A stretch of DNA of 64,000 nt. Source: Frankiaceae bacterium (GTDB lineage Bacteria; Actinomycetota; Actinomycetes; BP-191). Positions 1 through 8,441 of the stretch are shown piece by piece (within the stretch, counting starts at the first letter, position 1; each line of letters opens with the position of its first letter). Where the stretch lies: the NCBI GenBank assembly GCA_035556555.1, contig DATMES010000002.1, positions 124,001 through 188,000 of the forward strand. The letters run 5' to 3'. The notes beneath the pieces were generated by a model that saw nothing but the letters and a program-made list of their open reading frames with translations, did no database searches and was not told the origin of the DNA. Position numbers and translations under genes: made by a program.

Positions 1-2
1 TG

Positions 3-1349
<1,347 letters not shown>

Positions 1350-1367
1350 GTCCCGTAACACCCCCGC

Positions 1368-1404
1368 CGAGGGCGGTCCCGCGAACGTTGCGGGGCCGCC
1401 CTCG
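1368..1404 (+). terminator. Hairpin terminator of groL
   Basis: A 15-bp stem (1368-1382 with 1390-1404, one G-U pair) closes a 7-base loop 18 bases after the groL stop. No U-tract follows, as is common in high-GC actinobacteria. Confidence 0.75.
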
Positions 1405-1430
1405 CGACGTTGGGAGCCGGATGGCGATTT

Positions 1431-1488
1431 TCGTGATCTTGGCTACGTTCGTGACGGCCGGGCAGCATGAACGTAGCCAAGATCACGA
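1431..1488. repeat. Palindrome A, TCGTGATCTTG family
   Basis: Perfect 20-base arms (1431-1450 and 1469-1488) flank an 18-base centre. The arm begins TCGTGATCTTG and ends ACGTTC. Palindrome B at 1757-1814 carries the same arm except for three central bases. It lies just before a tiny secreted-protein gene. It could be a bidirectional terminator or a copy of a REP/MITE-like dispersed element; one window cannot decide. Confidence 0.8.
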
Positions 1489-1587
1489 CCGATCGCTCCG
1501 CCACGCGCTGCGGCGCGGGCGGCGTTCCGCGCGGGATGCGGTGGGTAGGGTCAGGGCAAACCCCCTCACTCCACCCGGAGGCCCCTC

Positions 1588-1740
1588 GTGCGTACCCGCC
1601 TGCTGCTCGCCACCGCCCTCGCCCTGCCGCTGCTCGGCGGCGTCGCCGACGCCGGCCCCCGCGAGGACTGCTGGGACATCGGCCTCGGCTTCCGCGTCTC
1701 CGCGCTCGTCTGCAACAAACTCCCCGGCGACACCCGCTAA
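1588..1740 (+). CDS. Tiny secreted protein (50 aa) between two palindromes
   Basis: This GTG-started frame has a good ribosome site (CGGAGG, 1576-1581). The product begins MRTRLLLATALALPLLGG, a clear signal peptide with probable cleavage after VADA. The mature part is only about 28 residues with two cysteines (EDCWDIGLGF and ALVCNKLPGD), which could form one disulfide. I recognise no family. It could be a small exported peptide or a decaying gene remnant. Related 20-22-bp-arm palindromes flank it on both sides. Confidence 0.55.
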   Translation: MRTRLLLATALALPLLGGVADAGPREDCWDIGLGFRVSALVCNKLPGDTR

Positions 1741-1756
1741 GACTGCTCCGCGAGAA

Positions 1757-1814
1757 TCGTGATCTTGACGACGTTCGTGCTGCTCGGCTCGTACGAACGT
1801 CGTCAAGATCACGA
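1757..1814. repeat. Palindrome B, sister of palindrome A
   Basis: Perfect 22-base arms (1757-1778 and 1793-1814) flank a 14-base centre. Its arm matches palindrome A in 17 of 20 positions; only the middle triplet (ACG here, GCT in A) differs, and each change is compensated in the partner arm. It begins 16 bases after the stop of the small secreted gene, so it may also act as that gene's terminator. Confidence 0.8.
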
Positions 1815-1857
1815 CATGGTCGTCCGCCAATCCCGGCGCGGCCGCCCGCCGACGACC

Positions 1858-1863
1858 TAGGCT
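1858..1863 (+). promoter_or_regulatory. -10 TAGGCT, leaderless promoter
   Basis: TAGGCT lies 7 bases before the ATG at 1871. That is the spacing expected when transcription starts at the start codon, and no ribosome site is visible. Confidence 0.6.
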
Positions 1864-1870
1864 GGGCGGC

Positions 1871-2695
1871 ATGACCGAGACTCCTTCGCAGCCGCCCGCC
1901 GGCTGGTACCCCGACCCGACGTCGCAGTTCGAGCAGCGCTACTGGGACGGCGCGCAGTGGACCGAGCACGTCTCGACGGCCGGCCAGCAGAGCACCAGCC
2001 CGCTCGCGCCGATGGCCGCGCCGGTCACCGTGAGCAAGCCGGAGAAGGTGCAGCGGCAGGTCCAGAAGCAGGCCGGCATCACCGAGCCGGTGCCGGGCGG
2101 CGGCGGGACGATCTTCGACACGCCCGTCCTCGTCGTGAACCAGAAGGCCAAGCTCATCGAGCTGACCAACGAGTACGCCGTCTACGACGCCCACGGCACG
2201 CAGCTCGGCTCCGTCGTCCAGGTCGGCCAGGGCACGATGCGCAAGGCCATCCGGCTCCTCACGCAGTACGACCAGTTCCTCAGCCACCGCCTCGAGGTGC
2301 GCGACGCGAACGGCCGCGTCGTGCTGGGCCTGCACCGGCCCGCGAAGTTCATGAAGAGCCGGGTCATCGTCAGCGGCCCGAACGGCAACGAGATCGGTCA
2401 GATCCGCCAGGAGAACGCCATCGGCAAGATCCGGTTCGCGTTCGAGGTCGCCGGCGAGCGCGTCGGCGGCATCCAGGCGGAGAACTGGCGCGCCTGGGAC
2501 TTCGCGATCAACGACGCCCAGGGCGCCGAGGTGGCGCGCATCAAGAAGACGTTCGAGGGCCTGGCGAAGGCGATGTTCACGACGGCCGACAACTACGTCG
2601 TCCGCATCCACCGCCAGCTCGACGAGCCGCTGCGCACGCTCGTCGTCGCGGCCGCCGTCAGCGTCGACACCGCGCTCAAGCAGGACGACCGCTGA
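1871..2695 (+). CDS. DUF2510 + phospholipid scramblase-like (LURP-one) protein
   Basis: This 274-residue protein has two parts. Residues 11-40 are a DUF2510 module (GWYPDP...RYWDGAQWTEH), a short Trp-rich domain usual at the N-termini of actinobacterial envelope proteins. From about residue 80 a scramblase/LURP-one fold follows, recognisable by VLVVNQKAKLIELTNEYAVYD and repeated strand-rich segments. No signal peptide or clear transmembrane helix is seen. The biochemical role is unknown; lipid scrambling is not established for bacterial homologs. The HAD gene starts 11 bases after its stop, so the two may be co-transcribed. Confidence 0.85.
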   Translation: MTETPSQPPAGWYPDPTSQFEQRYWDGAQWTEHVSTAGQQSTSPLAPMAAPVTVSKPEKVQRQVQKQAGITEPVPGGGGTIFDTPVLVVNQKAKLIELTNEYAVYDAHGTQLGSVVQVGQGTMRKAIRLLTQYDQFLSHRLEVRDANGRVVLGLHRPAKFMKSRVIVSGPNGNEIGQIRQENAIGKIRFAFEVAGERVGGIQAENWRAWDFAINDAQGAEVARIKKTFEGLAKAMFTTADNYVVRIHRQLDEPLRTLVVAAAVSVDTALKQDDR

Positions 2696-2706
2696 CGCGT
2701 CATGCC

Positions 2707-3300
2707 GTGGTCGGCTTCGACCTCGACATGACGCTGATCGACCCGCGGGCGGGCGTCGTCGCGACGCTCGCCGCGGTGTCGGCGGAGACCGGCGTACGCA
2801 TCGACGGCGAGCTCGTCGCGTCGCGCCTCGGCCCGCCGCTGGAGGTCGAGCTCGCGCACTGGTTTCCCGCGGCCGAGGTCCCTGCGGCGGCCGACCTGTA
2901 CCGCGCCCTCTACCCGGCGTACGCCATCCCGCTCACGACCGCGCTGCCCGGCGCGGTCGATGCCGTGGCACTGGTCCGCGCGTCCGGCGCGCGGGCGGTC
3001 GTCGTCACCGCCAAGCAGCACGCCCTCGCCGTCTCCTCACTCGACGCCGTCGGCATTCCCGCGGACGACGTCGTCGGCTGGCGGTGGGGGCCGGCCAAGG
3101 GCGAGACCCTGCGGGAGCACGGCGCGACGGCGTACGTCGGCGACCACACCGCCGACGTCGACGGCGCCCGCGTGGCCGGTGCGGTGTCCGTGGCCGTCGC
3201 CTCGGGCCCGTGCTCGGCGGAGGACCTGCGCGCGTACGGAGCCGACGTCGTCCTCGCGCACCTCGGCGAGTTCGCCGCGTGGTGGAGGATGGCGGGGTGA
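2707..3300 (+). CDS. HAD-superfamily phosphatase
   Basis: The 197-residue product has HAD motif I GFDLDMTLID with the Asp nucleophile at the very N-terminus, motif II around VVVTAK, and the acidic motif IV YVGDHTADVDG. It is expected to hydrolyse a small phosphoester in the cytosol; the substrate is not predictable. GTG at 2707 is preferred; an in-frame CTG at 2692 overlapping the previous stop is the alternative. The stop overlaps the larE start by four bases, implying translational coupling and a linked function. Confidence 0.85.
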   Translation: MVGFDLDMTLIDPRAGVVATLAAVSAETGVRIDGELVASRLGPPLEVELAHWFPAAEVPAAADLYRALYPAYAIPLTTALPGAVDAVALVRASGARAVVVTAKQHALAVSSLDAVGIPADDVVGWRWGPAKGETLREHGATAYVGDHTADVDGARVAGAVSVAVASGPCSAEDLRAYGADVVLAHLGEFAAWWRMAG

Positions 3301-4103
3301 AGCTCGACGACCTCGACGCGGCCCTGCGCTCGTACGGCACCGTCATGGTGGCGTTCAGCGGGGGAGCGGACTCGGCGTTCCTGCTCGCGGCCGCCGTGCG
3401 CTCGCTCGGCCCCGACGGCGTCGTCGCCGCCACCGCCGTCTCGCCCAGCCTGCCCGCGTCGGAGCTGGCGGACGCGAGGGAGTTCGCGGCGGGCCTCGGC
3501 GTGCGGCACGAGACACCGCGGACGTACGAGTTCGAGCGCGACGGCTACCGCGCCAACGCCGGCGACCGCTGCTACTTCTGCAAGTCCGAGCTGCTCGACA
3601 CCCTGCGGCCGCTCGCCGACGCGCTCGGCATCGCGTACGTCGCGACCGGCACCAACGCCGACGACGCCCGCGCCGGCTTCCGCCCCGGCATCCGCGCCGC
3701 CGCCGAACGCGCCGCCGTCACCCCCCTCCTCGACGCCGGCCTCACCAAGGCCGAGGTCCGCGCCGCCTCCCGCGCGTGGGGCCTCGTCACGTGGGACAAG
3801 CCCGCGGCGGCCTGCCTGGCCAGCCGGGTGGCGTACGGCATCGAGGTCACCCCCGCCCGCCTCGCCCGCGTCGAACGCGCCGAGGCCGCCGCGCGGGAAT
3901 GGCTCCGCGCCAACGGGTTCGACGTCCGTGACCTCCGCGTCCGTGATCTCGGCGATGCGGCGCGGCTCGAGGTCGACGGTGACCTCGTCGCGGCGGTCGC
4001 GGCCAGCGGCGTGCCGGTCGAGGGGTTCGGCGAGGTGACGGTCGAGGCGTTCAGGTCAGGGTCCATGAACGACCTGCTGCCCGACCCGGAGGCGTACCGG
4101 TGA
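3297..4103 (+). CDS. larE: LarE-type ATP-dependent sacrificial sulfur transferase
   Basis: The 268-residue protein has the PP-loop ATP-pyrophosphatase motif SGGADS (21-26), a CxxC pair in RCYFCK (C92, C95), ATGTNADD, and WDKPAAACLASR. C173 in the last motif aligns with the cysteine that LarE of Lactiplantibacillus sacrifices, yielding dehydroalanine. In the known pathway LarB, LarC and LarE build the nickel-pincer cofactor of lactate racemase. Neither larB nor larC is visible within this window, so the acceptor here may differ or the partners may lie elsewhere. The GTG start overlaps the HAD stop, and the stop overlaps the NIL gene. Confidence 0.9.
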   Translation: MKLDDLDAALRSYGTVMVAFSGGADSAFLLAAAVRSLGPDGVVAATAVSPSLPASELADAREFAAGLGVRHETPRTYEFERDGYRANAGDRCYFCKSELLDTLRPLADALGIAYVATGTNADDARAGFRPGIRAAAERAAVTPLLDAGLTKAEVRAASRAWGLVTWDKPAAACLASRVAYGIEVTPARLARVERAEAAAREWLRANGFDVRDLRVRDLGDAARLEVDGDLVAAVAASGVPVEGFGEVTVEAFRSGSMNDLLPDPEAYR

Positions 4104-4315
4104 ACGCCCACTGGCACCTCACCTACCCCGACGACCTCGTCTCCGAGCCCGTCCTGTGGGAGCTCGGCGAACGGTTCGGCCTGCACACCAACATCCGCCG
4201 CGCCAACGTCGAGGAGCACCTCGCGTGGGTGATCGTCGAAGTACGGGGCGAGCGGATCGAGGAGGCGCGCGCGTGGCTGGGTGAGCGCGGCGTCGATGTC
4301 GCCGACCTGCCTTAG
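4100..4315 (+). CDS. NIL-domain protein (71 aa)
   Basis: This small protein is essentially one ferredoxin-like NIL domain (HWHLTYPDDLVSEPVLWELGERFGL...IVEVRGERIEEARAWL). In other proteins NIL domains sit at the C-terminus of methionine-importer ATPases or in polyferredoxins, where they sense or bind sulfur compounds. Here it stands alone, GTGA-coupled to larE. That makes it a candidate substrate-binding or regulatory partner in sulfur transfer; this role is inference from position. Confidence 0.8.
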   Translation: MNAHWHLTYPDDLVSEPVLWELGERFGLHTNIRRANVEEHLAWVIVEVRGERIEEARAWLGERGVDVADLP

Positions 4316-4349
4316 TCGCGGCCCCCCGCTACCCCCGCCGAGGCCCCGT

Positions 4350-4420
4350 GGTTACTGGTGAGTAGCGACGTCGCCGCTCACCGGTTCGTGCTCGGCCGCC
4401 GTCGCTACTCACCAGTAACC
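4350..4420. repeat. Long perfect palindrome between convergent genes
   Basis: Perfect 21-base arms (4350-4370 and 4400-4420; arm starts GGTTACTGGTGAG) enclose 29 bases. The right arm touches the stop codon of the reverse-strand gene (4421-4423), and the left arm begins 35 bases after the NIL stop. Position suggests a bidirectional terminator, but arm length also fits a REP-like element. It is unrelated in sequence to palindromes A and B. Confidence 0.75.
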
Positions 4421-4696
4421 TCAGCCGATGTCGCGTGCTCTCGCTCTGGACTCGCGCGCCTGGCGGACGAGACCGACGAGGCCGAGCCCGAAGCCGACGC
4501 AGGTGAGGAACGTCGCGAGGTTGAGGGCTACGCCGTACTCGTGGTTGGCCTGCGCGTACCGCGCGCCTTCGGTGACCAGGTCGACCACGAACGGCACGAA
4601 CATGACGACGATGGCGAGCAGCCCCACGAGAAATACGGCTGCGCCCACTTGAACGAGTCTGTCCCCAGCGCGGGGTTCTTCCGCATGCCTAGCCAC
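4421..4696 (-). CDS. Small two-helix membrane protein (91 aa)
   Basis: The product has two hydrophobic segments, QVGAAVFLVGLLAIVVMFVPFVVDLV and VALNLATFLTCVGFGLGLVGLV, then a basic tail RQARESRARARD that should stay cytosolic. No family is recognised. GTG at 4696 is chosen because TACGCT lies exactly 6 bases upstream, matching the leaderless promoters elsewhere in the window. An upstream TTG (4792) is less likely because it would place the palindrome at 4711-4788 inside the coding region. Confidence 0.6.
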   Translation of the reverse strand: MARHAEEPRAGDRLVQVGAAVFLVGLLAIVVMFVPFVVDLVTEGARYAQANHEYGVALNLATFLTCVGFGLGLVGLVRQARESRARARDIG

Positions 4697-4702
4697 TCCG
4701 TC

Positions 4703-4708
4703 AGCGTA
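4703..4708 (-). promoter_or_regulatory. -10 TACGCT, leaderless promoter
   Basis: On the reverse strand TACGCT sits 6 bases before the GTG at 4696; it supports that start. Confidence 0.4.
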
Positions 4709-4710
4709 AA

Positions 4711-4788
4711 GGGCGGGACGGGGGCCACCGCACCGGCTAGTCCCGCTGCGCTCCTTTAGTCGCCGGTACGGCGGCCCCCATCCCGCCC
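4711..4788 (-). terminator. 27-bp strand-asymmetric hairpin
   Basis: Arms 4711-4737 and 4762-4788 match in 24 of 27 positions. The three mismatches become G-U pairs only in reverse-strand RNA, which can form an unbroken 27-bp stem with a 24-base loop; forward RNA would have three C-A or A-C mismatches. It starts 19 bases downstream of the reverse-strand gene 4808-4978, so it is most simply that gene's terminator. Confidence 0.7.
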
Positions 4789-4807
4789 CCAATCCCCTGT
4801 CGCGTGA

Positions 4808-4978
4808 CTACGGGGTGCGGCCCTCTCCCTGCTGGTTGGCGCCGCGTTCCGTGGCCTCCTGGTAGTTCTCCTTGACGTCCTCGGAGACGGTCAGACCCTC
4901 GGCGGCCTGCATGGCCTCCTCGTCGATCTGCTGCTCGGCGTCAGCGCGGGCGTCGGAACGGATGTCGGGCTCGCTCAT
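4808..4978 (-). CDS. Small hydrophilic protein (56 aa)
   Basis: ATG at 4978 is preceded by GAGGAG about 9 bases upstream. The product is acidic and hydrophilic (MSEPDIRSDARADAEQQ, then EEAMQAAEGLTVSEDVKEN and an NQQGEGRTP tail), with no signal peptide or membrane helix. Its Gln/Glu/Ala-rich composition suggests a helical small cytosolic protein. I do not recognise a named family. It lies downstream of the DUF3352 gene on the same strand with a 69-base gap. Confidence 0.7.
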   Translation of the reverse strand: MSEPDIRSDARADAEQQIDEEAMQAAEGLTVSEDVKENYQEATERGANQQGEGRTP

Positions 4979-5047
4979 CGGTACGTGCTCCTCGCGTCGC
5001 GGACACGGTCACCCCAAGCCGTGCCCCGGGGGCGCTGCGCGCAACCC

Positions 5048-6430
5048 TCAGGCGACGAGGCGCAGGCGATAGAACGACTCGCCCTCGCGCGTCCCGCCCA
5101 CGAGGCCCACCGAGGTGAGGCCTGTGTTCGGGAGGCCCAGGAAGAACGCCGCCGCGCGCTGGACCTCCTTGACGTCGGCGTAGAGCGCGAAGGACGCGCC
5201 CTCCAGGTCGCCCATGGCCTTCCGGAACTTCTCGGAACGGCCCAGGGCTCCGCCGCCCTTCGTGAGCTCGGTGGCGTAGCCCTCGGGGGTCGCGAGGACG
5301 AACGTGTCGCCCGACACCTCGGCCTTCATCGGCATCCCGAGGAAGCCCGCCAGGCCCGACACCTTGTCCGCGGTCGCGCGCGCCTTCTCGGCGTCGCGGA
5401 CCTGCGTCACGATCCCCGCCTTCAAGCCCGAGAAGCCGCGGAACGGCCCGACGGCGACCGCCGTCTGCTTGCCGAGCAGCGGCAGCAGGTCCCCGGTGAC
5501 CGACAGGCCGCTGCCGATGAGGTACTTGCCGACGAGGTCCTGCAGGCTCGCCGCGCCGTCGCCGTCGAGCGTCTTTCCCCCGTCGCCGAACGACAGCGCC
5601 AGCGCGGTGTTCGCGGGCAGCCCGGTCATGACGGCGTGGTCCACGGTGGCCGGGGCGTCGTCCTGAGCGCCGATGGTCAGGCCCTGCAGCTCGGCGTAGT
5701 CGCCGGTGAGGTGCACGCCCACGACGGTGCGCCCCTCGGGGCCGCCGACGGGGAGCAGCGCGGCGAGCGGGAACGCGTCGGTCGCGACGTCGTACGCCCG
5801 CCCGAGGTCCGCCCACCCGACCGCCACCTGGTCACCGGAGAGGCGGGCGACGTCGCCGGTGTACGTCGCGTTGTCGGCGATGGACTCCTCCGACGTCTGC
5901 GCGACGGCCTCGTCCACGGCGGCCTGCTCGCCGACGACGGCGTAGCCGCGCTCGATCCGGTACGCGAGATCGCCGTCCGCGACGACACGGTCGAGCGACT
6001 TCCGGGCGTCGCCGTCGTCCTTGCTGCGCAGCACCGCGACGACGCGGACCGAGTCGCCGGCGCCGGGGAACGCCGCCACGCCGGCCCGCTTGTCGAACCA
6101 CGGCTCGACGTCCTTCTCGTAGTCGAGGTCGCCAGGCAGGAACGACGTGAGCAGGTCCTCGAGCGCGTCGCCGTCCTTCGGCAGCTTGTCGAAGAACGAC
6201 CGCGCCGCGAGCTTCTGCCCGGCGGCGGGGTCGAGGTCGACCTTGACGTACGCGAACGCCGACCTCGGCACCAGCTCGTCGGGCTGGCGGCCGCCGCCGG
6301 ACAGGGCGGTGGTGGCGTAGACGACAGCGCCCGCGACGACGGCGAGCGCGGCCGCGCCTGCGCCGATCGCGAGGCCGCGCCGGGGCCGCGGCGGCGCCTG
6401 GACCAGCGGCTCCACCGGCGTCTCGGTCAT
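5048..6430 (-). CDS. DUF3352 membrane-anchored protein
   Basis: The 460-residue product has a Pro-rich cytosolic N-terminus, one transmembrane helix near residues 20-45 (LAIGAGAAALAVVAGAVVYATTAL), and a large extracytoplasmic DUF3352 domain starting around VPRSAFAYVKVDLDPAAGQKLAARSFF. Family function is unknown; the fold looks like repeated alpha/beta modules exposed at the outer face. ATG at 6430 is set by GGAGGGG seven bases upstream. It is transcribed divergently from the cold-shock gene. Confidence 0.88.
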   Translation of the reverse strand: MTETPVEPLVQAPPRPRRGLAIGAGAAALAVVAGAVVYATTALSGGGRQPDELVPRSAFAYVKVDLDPAAGQKLAARSFFDKLPKDGDALEDLLTSFLPGDLDYEKDVEPWFDKRAGVAAFPGAGDSVRVVAVLRSKDDGDARKSLDRVVADGDLAYRIERGYAVVGEQAAVDEAVAQTSEESIADNATYTGDVARLSGDQVAVGWADLGRAYDVATDAFPLAALLPVGGPEGRTVVGVHLTGDYAELQGLTIGAQDDAPATVDHAVMTGLPANTALALSFGDGGKTLDGDGAASLQDLVGKYLIGSGLSVTGDLLPLLGKQTAVAVGPFRGFSGLKAGIVTQVRDAEKARATADKVSGLAGFLGMPMKAEVSGDTFVLATPEGYATELTKGGGALGRSEKFRKAMGDLEGASFALYADVKEVQRAAAFFLGLPNTGLTSVGLVGGTREGESFYRLRLVA

Positions 6431-6463
6431 ACGGGTCCCCTCCACCTCACAAGCCCTGCAATC

Positions 6464-6469
6464 ACTGTA
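6464..6469 (-). promoter_or_regulatory. Possible -10 TACAGT of the DUF3352 gene
   Basis: TACAGT on the reverse strand lies 33 bases before the ATG, leaving a short leader that carries the GGAGGGG ribosome site. No convincing -35 is seen. Confidence 0.35.
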
Positions 6470-6508
6470 CGGGCGACAACTCGGTACCGGCAGGGCGGTT
6501 TCGTCCGT

Positions 6509-6514
6509 TAGCCT
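6509..6514 (+). promoter_or_regulatory. -10 TAGCCT of the cold-shock gene
   Basis: TAGCCT lies 58 bases before the GTG at 6573, giving a predicted 5' leader of about 50 bases. Leaders are usual for cold-shock mRNAs, whereas many other genes here appear leaderless. Confidence 0.45.
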
Positions 6515-6572
6515 GTGCGGTGCCCGTTCCCCCTCGTACACGCTCCGGCGTCCGGCCAAGGTTGAGGTTTCC

Positions 6573-6971
6573 GTGCCCACCGGCAAGGTGAAGTGGTTCG
6601 ACACCGAGAAGGGCTTCGGCTTCCTCTCCCGCGACGACGGCGGCGACGTCTTCGTGCACACGTCCGCGCTGCCCGACGGCATGACGGCCTTGGTGCCCGG
6701 GTCGCGCGTGGAGTTCGGCGTCGCCGCGGGCAAGCGCGGCGAGCAGGCGCTGTCGGTGCGCGTCCTCGACGCGCCGCCGTCGCTGTCGGCCGCCGCCTCG
6801 GCCGCCGCGCGGCGTCCCGCCGAGGAACTGCACGGGATCATCGAGGACATGATCAAGCTGCTGGAGGCGAAGGTCATGCCCGACCTGCGCCGCGGCCGTT
6901 ACCCCGACAAGCGCACGGCGAAGACCATCTCCGAGGTCGTGCACGCCGTGGCCAAGGACATCGAGGGCTAG
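6573..6971 (+). CDS. Cold-shock-domain protein with C-terminal extension
   Basis: Residues 1-67 form a cold-shock OB fold with RNP1 KGFGFLS and RNP2 DVFVHTS for single-stranded nucleic-acid binding. Unlike the 67-residue CspA proteins, this one has a further ~65 residues: an Ala-rich linker and a helical, basic tail (ELHGIIEDMIKLLEAKVMPDL...KTISEVVHAVAKDI). The long form is common in actinobacteria next to menaquinone genes. It probably acts as an RNA chaperone. The stop overlaps that of mqnD (convergent). Confidence 0.93.
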   Translation: MPTGKVKWFDTEKGFGFLSRDDGGDVFVHTSALPDGMTALVPGSRVEFGVAAGKRGEQALSVRVLDAPPSLSAAASAAARRPAEELHGIIEDMIKLLEAKVMPDLRRGRYPDKRTAKTISEVVHAVAKDIEG

Positions 6972-7738
6972 AGGCCGCGGGCCCGCCGCAGCAGCTCGTC
7001 CACCGCGCGCCGCCCCTCGTCGCCGAGGTCGCGGGTGAGCTCGTTGACGTACAGCGCGATGTGCGCGTCCACCACCTCGGGCGCCAGCTCCTGGCTGTGC
7101 GCGAGGACGTAGTCGCGGCTCGCCTCCGGGTGCGCCCAGGCGTACTCGACGGACGCGCGGATCGCGCTCTCGATGGCCGCCGTGTCGAGACCGGACCGCG
7201 CGACGATCGCGCCGAGCGGGATCGGCAGCCCGGTCTCGTCCTCCCACCAGTCCCCGAGGTCGGCAACGGCGTGCAGGCCGTAGTCCCGATACGTGAACCG
7301 CGACTCGTGGATGACGAGCCCGGCATCGACGCGACCGTCGCGGACCGCCGGCATGATCGTGTCGAACGGCATCACCTCGACGCCGCCGAACCCCGGGTCC
7401 CACAGCCGCAGCAGCAGGTACGCCGTGGTCTGCTCGCCGGGCACCGCGACGGTCTTGCCGACGAGCGACTCGCCCGGGGAACGCGTCAGCACCAGCGGCC
7501 CGCAGCTGCGGCCGAGCGCGCCGCCGCTGGCCAGCAGGGTGTAGCCGGACAGGTCCGGCAGGACGCCGTACGACACCTTCACCACGTCGAGGTCGTCGGC
7601 GAGCGCGCGGGCGTTGAGGACGTCGATGTCGGCGTAGACGGGCTGGGCGAAGCCAGGCCCGTCGACGAGCCCGTGGACCAGCGCGTGGAAGACGAACGTG
7701 TCGTTGGGGCACGGCGAGAAGCCGAGGCTCAACGTCAC
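6968..7738 (-). CDS. mqnD: 1,4-dihydroxy-6-naphthoate synthase MqnD
   Basis: This 256-residue protein belongs to the periplasmic-binding-protein-like MqnA/MqnD family. The N-terminal signature LSLGFSPCPNDTFVFHALVHG, the central DLDVVKVSYGVLP and VHESRFTY identify MqnD, which converts cyclic de-hypoxanthine futalosine to 1,4-dihydroxy-6-naphthoate in futalosine-route menaquinone synthesis. The GTG start overlaps the mqnB stop (GTGA), so the two enzymes are translationally coupled. mqnA and mqnC are not in the window. Confidence 0.95.
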   Translation of the reverse strand: MTLSLGFSPCPNDTFVFHALVHGLVDGPGFAQPVYADIDVLNARALADDLDVVKVSYGVLPDLSGYTLLASGGALGRSCGPLVLTRSPGESLVGKTVAVPGEQTTAYLLLRLWDPGFGGVEVMPFDTIMPAVRDGRVDAGLVIHESRFTYRDYGLHAVADLGDWWEDETGLPIPLGAIVARSGLDTAAIESAIRASVEYAWAHPEASRDYVLAHSQELAPEVVDAHIALYVNELTRDLGDEGRRAVDELLRRARGL

Positions 7739-8439
7739 GCCAGCGGCTCCCGGAGCAGCGCGCCGGAGGCGGTGGCGAGCGAGACGAGCGCCGTGACGAG
7801 GTCCCAGGAGTCGCGGTCGCGCAGGCCGACCTCGTTGCTGACGGCGCGGACCTCCAGCACGGGGATCTCGTGCAGCGCGGCGACGTGCGCGACGCCGGCG
7901 CCCTCCATCGCCTCGGCGACTCCGCCGTGGCGGGACATGAGCTCGGCGGCGCGCTCGGCGGTGCCGGTCATGGTCGACAGCGTGAGGATCGCGCCGACGG
8001 CGACGTGCAGTCCGGCCGCGTCGAGCCGGTCGCGCGCGGCGGTGACGAGCTTCGGCGGGCAGTCCACGGCCGCGCCGCCGTCGAGGCCGAGCGCGGACAG
8101 GTCGAGGAATCGCTCGGGGCTCATCGCGCCGAGGTCCGCGGCGACGATGGAGGAGGCGACCGCGACGTCGCCGTGACGCAGCCGCGCCGACGCGAACGCC
8201 CCCGCCACGCCCATCGACACGATGAGCGAGACGTCGTACGTCGCGCACGCGTGCGCGGTCGCGGCGGCCGCGGCGGCCGGCCCTACGCCGCCCGCCATGA
8301 CGAGGACGTCGGGGCCTTCGGTCTCGCAGCGGCGCGAGGAGCCGTACGGCCCCACGGTCACGGCCTGCGGGGAGCCGATGCCGTCGGCAACGGCGTCGCG
8401 CTCGGCGGCGACGGCGGTCACGACCAGGGTCAGTGCCAT
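7735..8439 (-). CDS. mqnB: Futalosine hydrolase MqnB
   Basis: The 234-residue product is a nucleosidase of the MTAN/PNP family, with VMAGGVGPAAAAAAT, SMGVAGAF, STMTGTAERAAELMSRHGG and the purine-site EAMEGAGVAHVA. Position next to mqnD indicates futalosine hydrolase: it releases hypoxanthine from futalosine to give de-hypoxanthine futalosine. The ATG at 8439 sits 2 bases after the J-domain gene stop, so it is within one reverse-strand operon. Confidence 0.93.
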   Translation of the reverse strand: MALTLVVTAVAAERDAVADGIGSPQAVTVGPYGSSRRCETEGPDVLVMAGGVGPAAAAAATAHACATYDVSLIVSMGVAGAFASARLRHGDVAVASSIVAADLGAMSPERFLDLSALGLDGGAAVDCPPKLVTAARDRLDAAGLHVAVGAILTLSTMTGTAERAAELMSRHGGVAEAMEGAGVAHVAALHEIPVLEVRAVSNEVGLRDRDSWDLVTALVSLATASGALLREPLA

Positions 8440-8441
8440 GG

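Noticed and set aside
2692-2706. CTG start for the HAD gene overlapping the previous stop
   Set aside because: CTG starts are rare, and GTG 2707 directly precedes the nucleophile motif; the longer start cannot be fully excluded.
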